Positions 8,028 to 16,157 of a DNA stretch of 64,000 nucleotides are shown here, one piece after another (position 1 is the stretch's first letter; each line of letters opens with the position of its first letter). Source of the stretch: CADEDH01 sp039029735 (lineage in GTDB: Bacteria; Actinomycetota; Acidimicrobiia; Acidimicrobiales; SZUA-35); contig JBCCFL010000016.1 in NCBI GenBank assembly GCA_039029735.1, positions 39,946 through 103,945 on the forward strand, in the 5' to 3' direction. The notes under the pieces were generated by a model. It saw nothing but the letters and a program-made list of their open reading frames with translations, did no database searches and was not told where the DNA came from. Position numbers and translations under genes: made by a program.

Positions 8028-8792
8028 TTGACCGACGCTGTCACGGTGCCATCCTCCACCTGGCAACCGCTCCCCTACGACGCTGCATTGCGGGCGCGCC
8101 TGGCCGCCAACCTCGCCCGGTTCGACGTGAGAGAGCAACCGCTCGACGGCCGGCGCCATGCGGCGGTCGGCGTGGTGATCGTCGATTCCGATGCCGAGGC
8201 GCATGGGGCCGACCCCACCACGTTCGACCGGCTCACCGAGCTTGCGGACGTGCCAGGGGTGGCAGCGGGCGAGATCACCGGCCGGGTCGACGGTACGGCC
8301 GGCGGCGCGGCGGTGATCCTCACCCGCCGGGGGTCGCGACTCAACGCCCATGCCAACCAGTGGGCGTTCCCCGGTGGCCGGATCGATCCCGGTGAAACGC
8401 CGGTCGACGCCGCCCGACGCGAAGTGCAGGAGGAGATCGGGCTCGACCTCAGCCCCGAGCACCTCCTGGGCCGCCTCGACGACTACCCCACCCGCTCGGG
8501 CTACGTGATCTCACCGTTCGTGTTCTGGGCTGGGGCCGACGCCGAACCCGAGGCCAACCCCGATGAGGTGGCGTCGATCCACCGCATCGGGCTACCGGAG
8601 CTCACCAGGACCGACTCGCCCCGGTTCGTGTCGATCCCCGAGAGTGACCGGCCGGTGGTGCAGGTGCCCATCGGGGGCGATCTCATCCACGCCCCTACTG
8701 GGGCCGTGCTCTACCAGTTCCGAGCCGTGGCCATCGACGGTGCCGACACCCGGGTGGATCATCTCGAACAGCCGGTGTTCGCCTGGGGCTGA
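8028..8792 (+). CDS. Nudix hydrolase, CoA-pyrophosphatase-like
   Basis: The 254-residue protein carries a complete Nudix box, GRIDPGETPVDAARREVQEE followed by IGL, which binds the Mg ions that cleave nucleoside diphosphate-X substrates. The box is preceded by VILTRRGSRLNAHANQWAFPGG, and the context (long N-terminal helix region, YVISPFVFW, LYQF near the end) resembles the NudL/CoA diphosphatase branch. The predicted start is TTG (MTDAVTVP). The 80-residue N-terminal part before the Nudix domain includes a possible insertion (residues about 55-90). The acyl-CoA dehydrogenase gene follows 71 bases later in the same direction, which suits a role in CoA metabolism, but the substrate is not proven. 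Confidence 0.85.
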   Translation: MTDAVTVPSSTWQPLPYDAALRARLAANLARFDVREQPLDGRRHAAVGVVIVDSDAEAHGADPTTFDRLTELADVPGVAAGEITGRVDGTAGGAAVILTRRGSRLNAHANQWAFPGGRIDPGETPVDAARREVQEEIGLDLSPEHLLGRLDDYPTRSGYVISPFVFWAGADAEPEANPDEVASIHRIGLPELTRTDSPRFVSIPESDRPVVQVPIGGDLIHAPTGAVLYQFRAVAIDGADTRVDHLEQPVFAWG

Positions 8793-8863
8793 GCGACAGT
8801 TCGCCGAACGCCACGACGCTCCCCGCCACCGGCATTCGCCAGCGCCGGTACACGCCAGCCAAG

Positions 8864-10171
8864 ATGGCCGGCATGGACTTCGACATCGACCCGGACTTCC
8901 AAGCCGAACTCGACTGGATCGACGAGTTCGTCCGCACCGAGATCGAGCCGCTCGATTTCATCGTTCGCACGCCCTACGACCTGAACGACCCGATCCGCAA
9001 CGAGGTGATCCCTCCGCTGCAGAAGATCGTGCAGGAGCGGAACCTCTGGGCGTGCCACCTCGGGCCCGATCTGGGCGGCCCCGGCTACGGCCAGATGAAG
9101 CTGGCGCTCATGAACGAGATCCTCGGCCGGGCCCGCAGCGCCCCCACCGTGTTCGGCACCCAGGCGCCCGACACGGGCAACAGCGAGATCCTCGCCCACT
9201 TCGGCACGCCCGACCAGAAGGAGCGCTTCCTGGAGCCCCTGCTGCGGAACGAGATCGTCTCCTGCTATTCGATGACCGAACCCCAGGGCGGCGCCGACCC
9301 GGCAGTGTTCCAGACCACGGCCGTGGAAGACGGTGACGAGTGGGTGATCAACGGCGAGAAGTGGTTCTCGTCGAACGCCCGCTACGCCACGTTCCTGATC
9401 GCCATGGTGGTCACCGACCCCGAGAACGAGCTGGTGAAGAGCCAGTCGATGTTCCTCATCCCCACCGACACCCCCGGCGTCGAGATCATCCGCAACGTCG
9501 GCCTCGGCTACGAGCCCCAGACCGACGACCACGGCTCCCACGCCTACATCCGCTACAACGACGTTCGCGTGCCGAAGGAGAACCTCCTCGGCCCCCGAGG
9601 CGGTGGGTTCGCCGTGGCCCAGACCCGCCTCGGCGGTGGTCGCATCCACCACGCAATGCGCACCTGCGGCCGGGTGAGGCGGCTGTTCGACATGATGTGC
9701 GAGCGTGCGCTGTCGCGTACCACCAAGGGCGAGCTGTTGAGCCAGAAGCAGATGGTGCAGGAGATGATCGCCGACTCCTGGATCGAGATGGAGATGTTCC
9801 GGCTCCTCGTGTTGCGGACGGCGTGGCGCATCGACAAGTACCAGGATTACCGCAAGGTGCGGGCCGACATATCGGCCGTGAAAGCGGCGATGCCCGGCGT
9901 GTACCGAAACGTGGCGTCGCGAGCGCTCCAGATCCACGGTTCGCTTGGTGCATCGTGGGAGATGCCGTTCGCCAAAGAGGTGATCGAGTCGTTCCACATG
10001 GGCCTCGCCGACGGCCCGACCGAGGTGCACAAGGTGCAGGTGGCCCGCCGGGTGCTGGCCGACTATGCGCCGTGCGACGACCTGTTCCCCTCCGGCCACC
10101 TCCCCAAACGGCGGGCCGAGGCCGAGGCCAAGTACGCCGAGGTGCTCGAACGCCACCTGAGCACGATCTGA
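8864..10171 (+). CDS. Acyl-CoA dehydrogenase family protein
   Basis: This 435-residue flavoprotein should oxidise an acyl-CoA to its 2-enoyl-CoA. It has the all-alpha N-terminal domain, the FAD/substrate loop SCYSMTEPQGGADP, the beta-domain stretch EKWFSSNARYATF, and the C-terminal four-helix domain with RALQIHGSLGASWEMPFAKE. The end has LADGPTEVHK rather than the usual FEGT motif, a form I associate with ACAD10/11-like enzymes. ATGs at 8864 and 8873 are both possible starts. It is followed after 16 bases by an enoyl-CoA hydratase/isomerase gene with a good AGGAG site, so the two likely act in sequence in an acyl-CoA degradation step. The chain type is not readable. Confidence 0.92.
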   Translation: MAGMDFDIDPDFQAELDWIDEFVRTEIEPLDFIVRTPYDLNDPIRNEVIPPLQKIVQERNLWACHLGPDLGGPGYGQMKLALMNEILGRARSAPTVFGTQAPDTGNSEILAHFGTPDQKERFLEPLLRNEIVSCYSMTEPQGGADPAVFQTTAVEDGDEWVINGEKWFSSNARYATFLIAMVVTDPENELVKSQSMFLIPTDTPGVEIIRNVGLGYEPQTDDHGSHAYIRYNDVRVPKENLLGPRGGGFAVAQTRLGGGRIHHAMRTCGRVRRLFDMMCERALSRTTKGELLSQKQMVQEMIADSWIEMEMFRLLVLRTAWRIDKYQDYRKVRADISAVKAAMPGVYRNVASRALQIHGSLGASWEMPFAKEVIESFHMGLADGPTEVHKVQVARRVLADYAPCDDLFPSGHLPKRRAEAEAKYAEVLERHLSTI

Positions 10172-10187
10172 GCAGGAGATCCAGGAC

Positions 10188-11018
10188 ATGAGCTCATTCG
10201 ACGACGTCGTCCGGTACCAGCGCGATGGAGGGGTCGCGACCATCACGCTCAATCGGCCCGAGTCGCTCAACTCGATGAACGACGATCTGATGCTCGCCCT
10301 CGACCAGGCGTTGAAGCGGGTGGAGGCCGATCAAGACGTGCGAGTTCTGGTGCTCACCGGAACCGGCCGGGGCTTCTGCTCGGGAGCGGATCTGTCGGGC
10401 GTCGGCACGGGATCCGACGCCGATGGCGATCTCGCCGCGGATGGCGATGCGGCCGCCGCAGGGATGGACGAGGTGTTCCATCCGCCGATCCGTCGGCTCG
10501 CCGCGTTGGCCGTCCCCTCGATCGCCCGGATCAACGGCGTGGCGGCAGGAGGCGGCCTCGGGCTCGCCCTGGCCTGCGACATCGCCGTGGCCGCCCGCTC
10601 GGCCCGCTTCGTGTGCACCTTCGGGCCGCGGCTCGGCATCGTGCCCGACCTCGGCACGACGTTCCATCTCCCCCACCGCGTCGGTGCGGCCCGAGCGCGG
10701 GCCATGGCCATGCTCGGCGACCCGATCAGTGCAGACCAGGCGGCCGAGTGGGGCCTCATCTGGCGGGCCGTCGATGATGCCGACCTCGACCGCGACGTCG
10801 CCGACCTCGCGGCGCGTCTGGCCCGATCGAGCCCCGACGCCATGGCCCGTATCCGCCAGTCGCTGGCGCACGCCGAGACGAACTCGCTGCCGGAGCAGCT
10901 CGATCTCGAACGTGACCACCAACGGCATCTGATCCCCCGCAACATGGGCGAGGGGGCGGCTGCGTTCCGAGAGAAGCGGGAGCCGACGTTCGAGCCAACC
11001 CGCTGGGATCAGCCCTAG
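10188..11018 (+). CDS. Enoyl-CoA hydratase/isomerase family protein (crotonase fold)
   Basis: The 276-residue protein has the crotonase oxyanion-hole segments GRGFCSGADLSG and INGVAAGGGLGLALACDIA. In the position of the second catalytic acid it has GIVPDLGTTFHLPHRVG, with Asp rather than Glu, as in the isomerase-type members (for example PaaG). This suggests isomerisation or ring chemistry rather than plain hydration. An alanine/aspartate-rich insert (about residues 68-88) interrupts the active-site loop. A clear AGGAGA site precedes the ATG, and the gene is directly downstream of the acyl-CoA dehydrogenase gene. It probably uses that enzyme's product or a related CoA ester. Confidence 0.9.
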   Translation: MSSFDDVVRYQRDGGVATITLNRPESLNSMNDDLMLALDQALKRVEADQDVRVLVLTGTGRGFCSGADLSGVGTGSDADGDLAADGDAAAAGMDEVFHPPIRRLAALAVPSIARINGVAAGGGLGLALACDIAVAARSARFVCTFGPRLGIVPDLGTTFHLPHRVGAARARAMAMLGDPISADQAAEWGLIWRAVDDADLDRDVADLAARLARSSPDAMARIRQSLAHAETNSLPEQLDLERDHQRHLIPRNMGEGAAAFREKREPTFEPTRWDQP

Positions 11019-11134
11019 CCAGGCACCTCCCGACGGCACATCGCGGGCACGGGCGACGAGCCGCTGGAGCGACAGCGGCGCATGGACAGCGAGAGTTGAG
11101 CACGCCCGTCAGGGGCTGTGGCCAGCTTCTCGGC

Positions 11135-11163
11135 ACCAATGTGAACCAGTTGTCCACATTGGT
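11135..11163. other. Perfect inverted repeat between convergent genes
   Basis: ACCAATGTG (11135-11143) and CACATTGGT (11155-11163) form a perfect 9-base inverted repeat with an 11-base spacer. It lies in the 196-base gap between the ends of the enoyl-CoA hydratase gene and the binding-protein gene. It could be a bidirectional terminator stem, although no T tract follows on either side. I see nothing else in this gap. Confidence 0.4.
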
Positions 11164-11214
11164 CAGGTTCGAGACATCGGATCACCCGTCACACGATGGG
11201 CCAGACAGGAACTG

Positions 11215-12273
11215 CTAGCCCTCGCCATCATCGGCTGCACCGTCGGTCGCCTCACCGTCGTCAGCCGGCCCGCTGCGGGCAGCATCGAGCCAGCCCTGGT
11301 AGACCTCGGGATTGGAGTCGATCCAATCGGCGGCGGCTGCATCGATCGTCGCGCCCTGGATCTCGACGGCATTGAGCATCCGGGCCTGATCATCATTGGT
11401 GAGTTCGAAGGCCTGAAGGAACCGCTGTACCTGCGGGGCCTTGGTCGCCAAGTCAGTTGAGGCCACCTTGATCAACACGTCGGGCTGGTAGTCGCAGTCG
11501 ATGTCGCCGACGCCACTGTCGAATGCGGCAAGGCACTCCTCGTCCGCCTCGGGCAGTTCGACCCGCACCAGGTCGTAGGCGGCGACGGCGGCCGTCGGCG
11601 TCCACCAGTACAGGAGAATGGGGTCGCGTTCGGAGACGCTCTCGTCGAGTTCGGCCATCGTTGCGGCCTCCGACCCGGAGAACTCCACTTCGAACGGGAG
11701 ACCGAGGTTGTCGATGATGTCGGCGTCGAACTGGCGATAGTCGGGGTTGGTGCCCAGGAACCGGCCCTGGGGCCGGGTGGCCGACGTTGCGAAGCGCGCA
11801 GCCACGTCGTTCGAGGCGAACCCCTCCCACGTGTCGAGCGACGGATCGTCGTCAACTACGTAGCGAGGCACGAACCAGCCGACTCGACCAACCACACCCA
11901 ACTCGCCGAGCTGGACCACCTGGCCCCGATCGAAGAACCGTTGGTCGCGCTCTGTCACCGCAGACGGCCACACTTCGAGCACGGCGTCGACGTTGCCCTC
12001 GGCGATCTCGTCGTACATACCGGTTGTGTCGTCGAGCCGGACCGCCACCACCGGGTAGCCGAGGCCGAACTCGATCACCTGCTCGGCGACCGCAACGTTG
12101 AGGGCCGAGCCGGTCCAGTCGTTGACAACGAGCGAGATGGTCGGCTTGGCCTCGAACTCTCCCGCCTCGGTTGTGGGTGCGGCGGTCGGGGCCGGTGGGT
12201 CCGACGAACATGCGGCCCCAACGAGCAGACCGGCCAGCACCACGAGCAGTCGTCGGCGGATCTGTCCCGTCAT
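11215..12273 (-). CDS. Glycine betaine/proline-type ABC substrate-binding lipoprotein
   Basis: The 352-residue product begins with a signal peptide (RRRLLVVLAGLLVGAAC) ending in a lipobox-like Cys, so it should be membrane-anchored outside the cytoplasm. The mature part matches the OpuAC/ProX family: ISLVVNDWTGSALNVAVAEQ, GYPVVAVRLDD, DAVLEVWPSA and YWWTPTAA. These proteins deliver quaternary amines such as glycine betaine, choline or proline betaine, and some carry DMSP. The start at 12273 has a GAAGGA site eight bases upstream; an extension to 12315 does not. No permease or ATPase gene is adjacent, so it is an orphan binding protein. The C-terminal 15 residues are acidic, low-complexity sequence. 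Confidence 0.87.
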   Translation of the reverse strand: MTGQIRRRLLVVLAGLLVGAACSSDPPAPTAAPTTEAGEFEAKPTISLVVNDWTGSALNVAVAEQVIEFGLGYPVVAVRLDDTTGMYDEIAEGNVDAVLEVWPSAVTERDQRFFDRGQVVQLGELGVVGRVGWFVPRYVVDDDPSLDTWEGFASNDVAARFATSATRPQGRFLGTNPDYRQFDADIIDNLGLPFEVEFSGSEAATMAELDESVSERDPILLYWWTPTAAVAAYDLVRVELPEADEECLAAFDSGVGDIDCDYQPDVLIKVASTDLATKAPQVQRFLQAFELTNDDQARMLNAVEIQGATIDAAAADWIDSNPEVYQGWLDAARSGPADDGEATDGAADDGEG

Positions 12274-12423
12274 CGTCGTTCCTTCGCCCTCTGTGGATCG
12301 CGTGCCCGGCCCCACGAACGGACAACGCTATCCCGCATCCTGACTCGAACGTGATCAGCGCGAGCTGAGCTGGCATCATCGGGCTGAACACTGGACGCTG
12401 ACGCTCGAACAAGGGGGACCGCC

Positions 12424-13158
12424 ATGAGTGGTCGATTGGACGGAAAGGTCGTGCTCATCACCGGAGGTGCCCGAGGCCAGGGGGCGGCCGAAGGTGCATT
12501 GTTCGGGGCGGAGGGGGCCACGGTCTACCTGACCGACGTGCTCGCCGACGAGGGAGCCAAGACGGCGGCGGACATTGGCGCCACCTTCTTCGAGCACGAC
12601 GTGACCGACGCCGACACGTGGGCCTCGATCGTCGCCGACATCGTGGCCGCCCAGGGGCGGATCGACGTGTTGGTGAACAACGCCGGCATCTTCACGATGC
12701 AGCCCCTCTCGGAGACCGATCGAGCGCTGTGGGATCGGATCATCGCGGTGAATCAGACTGGGGTGTTCCTTGGAATGGCAGCCGTGACCCCGACGATGAC
12801 GGCCCAGCGCTCGGGTTCCATCATCAACATCTCGTCGATCGCCGGCCTGCGGGGCGCCGGCACCGCGTTCGCCTACGCCGCCAGCAAGTGGGCGGTCCGG
12901 GGCATGACCCGCAGCGCCGCCCAGGAGCTGGCCCCCCACCAGGTTCGGGTGAACTCCATTCATCCCGGCATCATCGACACGCCGATGGCAAACGAGTTCG
13001 ACCGCGTTGGTGTGCGAGACCTGATCACCGAGCGCATCCCGATGGGCGCCATGGCCGATGCAGACGACGTGGCCAAGCTCGCCCTGTTCCTGGCCTCCGA
13101 CGACAGCGCATACTGCACCGGATCAGAGTTCATCGTCGACGGCGGATTCACGGCCTGA
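12424..13158 (+). CDS. Short-chain dehydrogenase/reductase (SDR, glucose 1-dehydrogenase-like)
   Basis: The 244-residue classical SDR has the cofactor motif TGGARGQG, the NNAG motif, the active-site Ser in NISSIAGL and the catalytic pair YAASK, plus a closing IVDGGFTA. The Asp after the second strand (TDVLAD) suggests NAD preference. The GGGGGA site before the ATG is strong. The nitrile hydratase beta gene starts five bases after its stop, so it is the first gene of that operon. Its substrate is unknown; an alcohol or hydroxyacid linked to nitrile or aldoxime breakdown would fit the context, but that is inference. Confidence 0.92.
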   Translation: MSGRLDGKVVLITGGARGQGAAEGALFGAEGATVYLTDVLADEGAKTAADIGATFFEHDVTDADTWASIVADIVAAQGRIDVLVNNAGIFTMQPLSETDRALWDRIIAVNQTGVFLGMAAVTPTMTAQRSGSIINISSIAGLRGAGTAFAYAASKWAVRGMTRSAAQELAPHQVRVNSIHPGIIDTPMANEFDRVGVRDLITERIPMGAMADADDVAKLALFLASDDSAYCTGSEFIVDGGFTA

Positions 13159-13163
13159 TCGCA

Positions 13164-13859
13164 ATGGACGGAATCCACGACATGGGCGGCACCCAGGGCT
13201 TCGGCGCTGTGTCGTTCACCCCAGACGAGCCCGGCCGCGTCGACGACCGATGGGAGGCGGTGGCCGGCGCTGCGGTCTTCGCCCTGCTCCGTTCGGGCCG
13301 CACGAACCTCGACGCCCATCGCCACCGCATCGAGCGCATCGACCCGCGCCGTTACCTGCCGATCACCTACTGGGGCCGCTGGCTGGCAGCGGTGGAAGCG
13401 GCGATCGATGAGCAGGAGATCGCCCCGCCCGATGCGGTGGCCAACGCCGTTCGCCAGGCCGGCGCCGACCCGGACCGGTCAGCTCCCCCCGCTCTGGGGC
13501 CCGTGGTCGCCTTGGAGTCGAGGGAGAACGGGCGCACCGCCCGGCGCGAGATCGACTCGCCGCCCCGCTTCGCCGTCGGTGACCTGGTGCGCACCTCCGC
13601 CCACGCCCCCCACGCCGGGCACCATCGGCTGCCTCGCTATGCCCGGGGCCGGCAGGGAACCATCGCCCGGGTGTATCCGGCGTTCGTGCTGCCTGACGCG
13701 ACGGCCCACGGTCGAGGCGAGCAACCGTGCCATGTCTACGCCGTGGCCTTCGACGGCACCGAGCTCTGGGGAGCCGACGCCGAACCCGGCCTGCGCTGCC
13801 ATCTCGACGTGTTCGAGCCGTATCTGTCGGGCGCCGACGAGGTTTCTGAGGAGAGCTGA
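13164..13859 (+). CDS. Nitrile hydratase beta subunit
   Basis: The 231-residue protein starts with MDGIHDMGGTQGFG, the hallmark N terminus of nitrile hydratase beta subunits. It ends in the SH3-like barrel (PPRFAVGDLVRTS, RGRQGTIARVYPAFVLPDA, CHVYAVAFDGTELWG). With the alpha subunit it hydrates nitriles to amides in the cytoplasm. The longer open frame upstream (to 12618) is a shadow of the SDR gene; the ATG at 13164 fits the family. The stop overlaps the ATG of the alpha gene (TGATG), as expected for tightly coupled subunits. The middle helical region is shorter than in some characterised beta subunits. Confidence 0.95.
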   Translation: MDGIHDMGGTQGFGAVSFTPDEPGRVDDRWEAVAGAAVFALLRSGRTNLDAHRHRIERIDPRRYLPITYWGRWLAAVEAAIDEQEIAPPDAVANAVRQAGADPDRSAPPALGPVVALESRENGRTARREIDSPPRFAVGDLVRTSAHAPHAGHHRLPRYARGRQGTIARVYPAFVLPDATAHGRGEQPCHVYAVAFDGTELWGADAEPGLRCHLDVFEPYLSGADEVSEES

Positions 13860-14482
13860 TGTCCGAACACCATCACGGCCACAGTCACGATGACGATGAC
13901 CCCCGGGCCACCGACCAGGCCGTACGAGCCGAGGCAATCGAGTCGGTGCTGATCGAGGCCGGCATCCTCACCGACACCGAGGTCGATTCCTTCATCGAGA
14001 CCTGGCACGAGCGCATCGGGCCCATGCAGGGCGCGAAGGTGGTCGCCCGGGCGTGGACCGATGCCAGCTTCCTCGACCGGCTCCGGGTCGACGCGAACGC
14101 AGCAGTGCCCGACGTTGGTGTCGATCCGGGGCGCCTTGAACACCTCGAGGTGGTGGTCAACGAGCCCGGTGTCCACCACGTGGTGTGCTGCACCCTGTGT
14201 TCGTGCTACCCGTGGACACTGCTGGGGCTGCCTCCGGCGTGGTACAAGTCGCCCGAATACCGCTCACGCATCGTGCGGGAGCCGAGGGCGGTGCTGGCCG
14301 AGATGGGCTGCGACGTGGAGCCCACAACCGAGATCAACGTGTGGGACTCCTCCTCCGAGGTGCGCTATCTCGTGATCCCCGAACGCCCGGCAGGCACCGA
14401 CGGGCTGAGTGAAGCCGAACTCGCGGCGCTCGTCACCCGCGATGCCATGATCGGCGTGGCCCGGATCGAACCAGTCACATGA
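13859..14482 (+). CDS. Nitrile hydratase alpha subunit, cobalt type
   Basis: The 207-residue catalytic subunit has the metal-binding claw C111-T-L-C114-S-C116 within VCCTLCSCY. Thr after the first claw Cys is the signature of Co(III) enzymes (Fe enzymes have Ser). WYKSPEYRSRIVREPR and VWDSSSEVRYLV are also typical. Two features are odd: an extra Cys just before the claw (C110), and an N-terminal leader HHHGHSHDDDD that looks like a metal-binding tag. The downstream activator gene overlaps by four bases (ATGA). The gene order beta-alpha-activator is that of Co-type operons. Confidence 0.96.
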   Translation: MSEHHHGHSHDDDDPRATDQAVRAEAIESVLIEAGILTDTEVDSFIETWHERIGPMQGAKVVARAWTDASFLDRLRVDANAAVPDVGVDPGRLEHLEVVVNEPGVHHVVCCTLCSCYPWTLLGLPPAWYKSPEYRSRIVREPRAVLAEMGCDVEPTTEINVWDSSSEVRYLVIPERPAGTDGLSEAELAALVTRDAMIGVARIEPVT

Positions 14483-14832
14483 CGAGCGTGGATGGCGCCA
14501 ACTCGGTGGACCTCGACGCGCTGGCGTCACAACTGCGGGCGCCGATGGCGAACGGTGAGGTGGTGTTCACTCATGCGTGGCAGTCGCGGGTGTTCGCCGC
14601 CACGGTCCGGCTCCGGCTCCAGGAGCGCTTCGAGTGGGACGAGTTCCGTGACCGCCTGATCGCCGAGATCGCGACCCACGAGGGCGACCTGACCGGCCCC
14701 GCCGACTACGACTACTGGGGATGCTGGCTCCGTGCCTTCGAGGGCCTGATCACCGACCTCGACCTGGTCGACGGATCCGCCCTCGCCTCCACCCGAGAGG
14801 CAATCGCCACCCGCGCTCCTGATCACGTGTGA
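14479..14832 (+). CDS. Nitrile hydratase activator/accessory protein (P14K/NhlE-like)
   Basis: The 117-residue protein has the short accessory-protein pattern VFTHAWQSRVFAATVRLRLQ, FEWDEFRDRLIAEI and YDYWGCWLRAFEGLI, which is homologous to the N-terminal region of nitrile hydratase beta subunits. In Co-type systems such proteins bind the apo-alpha subunit and deliver cobalt by subunit exchange. It overlaps the alpha gene by four bases and ends the operon. The call rests on motif shape and position. No cobalt transporter gene is visible nearby. Confidence 0.85.
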   Translation: MTSVDGANSVDLDALASQLRAPMANGEVVFTHAWQSRVFAATVRLRLQERFEWDEFRDRLIAEIATHEGDLTGPADYDYWGCWLRAFEGLITDLDLVDGSALASTREAIATRAPDHV

Positions 14833-14909
14833 CCGTGTGACCGTCTGCGGGGGCTCACCCCGAGTTTCGCTGCGCAAACATCGCGAGCGTCATGACCTCT
14901 CGGACGCGT

Positions 14910-16157
14910 TCAGGGCTCGTCGGCGAAACGAAGGACGGCGTTGAGGAGCACATCGGCGCCGGCCTCGGCCTGAGCCGCTTCGATGTTCTCGGCCTCGTTG
15001 TGGCTGAGCCCATCCTCACACGGCACGAAAATCATCGCCGTTGGGCAATGCCCCGCGACGTAGCAGGCGTCATGCCCGGCCCCCGACACCATGCGCCGAG
15101 CTGGCAGGCCGAGCGCCTCGGCGGCGTCAGCCACCGACTCCACGCAATCGGGGGCGAAGGCGACTGGGGGCGAATCGTTCTGCTTCTCGACCACGGCCGA
15201 GATCCTGTGGCGCGCCGCTGCCGACGCCACGATGGCACGCATCTGCTGCTCCAGCCCGTCGAGCACGTCACCGTCGGGATGGCGCAGATCGAGCGAGAAA
15301 CGGACCAGCTCTGGCACCGTGTTCGGAGACACCGGTGTGGAGCTGAACTGGGCGAAGGTTCCCCTGGCCCACTCCCCCGCCTCGGCCACGGCCGCATAGA
15401 CGGCCGAGATGATGTCGGCCACCGCCCGGGCCGGGTCGCGGCGAACCTCCATCGGGGTCGGTCCGGCATGGGCCGGCGATCCCATCAGCTCGATCGTGAA
15501 CCACCGCAACCCCTGCACCCCGGTGACCACCCCGATGGGGAGATCGTCCGCTTCGAGCAATGGGCCCTGTTCGATGTGGAGCTCGAACGCCGCCCGGTAA
15601 TCCGAGCGCGCAGCAGGTCGCGACCCGGCCCAGCCGAGGCGGTCCAACTCCGATCCCACGGAGATCCCATCGATGTCAGTGAGGGCACGGACGTCTCCCA
15701 GATCGGTCTTGCCAGCCCACACCGCGGACCCCATCATCGACATTGGGAACCGGGAGCCCTCTTCGTTGGTCCACACCACGATCTCGATGGGGCGAGCGGT
15801 GGTGCGGCCGAAGTCATTGAGCCGCTCGACCACCTCGAGCCCGGCCAGCACCCCGTACACACCGTCGAAGCGGCCGCCTGTGGGTTGGGTGTCGAGGTGG
15901 CTGCCCACCATCACCGGCGCCAGCGAGTCGTCGCGGCCGGCTCGGCGGGCGAACAGGTTGCCCACCTCGTCGAGCTCGATCGTGCACCCGGCAGCCTGCG
16001 CCCACGATTCGAACAGCGCCCGGCCCGCTGCGTCGTCGTCGCTCAGAGCCTGACGGTTGCTGCCGCCGCGGTCAGTGGCGCCGATCTCGGCCATGTCCAT
16101 GAGGCGCGACCACAGACGGGCGCCGTCAACGCGGGGCAGGTCGGTTTCGATGGTCAT
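14910..16157 (-). CDS. M20 family amidohydrolase (N-carbamoyl-L-amino acid hydrolase/allantoate amidohydrolase type)
   Basis: The 415-residue metalloenzyme has the ligand motifs GSHLDTQPTGGRFDGVYG, TNEEGSRFP and AFELHIEQGPLLE, a dimerisation-domain stretch MGSPAHAGPTPM, and the late Zn His in LSHNEAENI. This is the beta-ureidopropionase/HyuC/AllC branch, which hydrolyses N-carbamoyl amino acids or allantoate. The ATG overlaps the stop of the upstream MFS gene (ATGA), so transporter and enzyme are translationally coupled and probably handle the same compound, such as a ureide or hydantoin product. The exact substrate is not readable. Confidence 0.9.
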   Translation of the reverse strand: MTIETDLPRVDGARLWSRLMDMAEIGATDRGGSNRQALSDDDAAGRALFESWAQAAGCTIELDEVGNLFARRAGRDDSLAPVMVGSHLDTQPTGGRFDGVYGVLAGLEVVERLNDFGRTTARPIEIVVWTNEEGSRFPMSMMGSAVWAGKTDLGDVRALTDIDGISVGSELDRLGWAGSRPAARSDYRAAFELHIEQGPLLEADDLPIGVVTGVQGLRWFTIELMGSPAHAGPTPMEVRRDPARAVADIISAVYAAVAEAGEWARGTFAQFSSTPVSPNTVPELVRFSLDLRHPDGDVLDGLEQQMRAIVASAAARHRISAVVEKQNDSPPVAFAPDCVESVADAAEALGLPARRMVSGAGHDACYVAGHCPTAMIFVPCEDGLSHNEAENIEAAQAEAGADVLLNAVLRFADEP

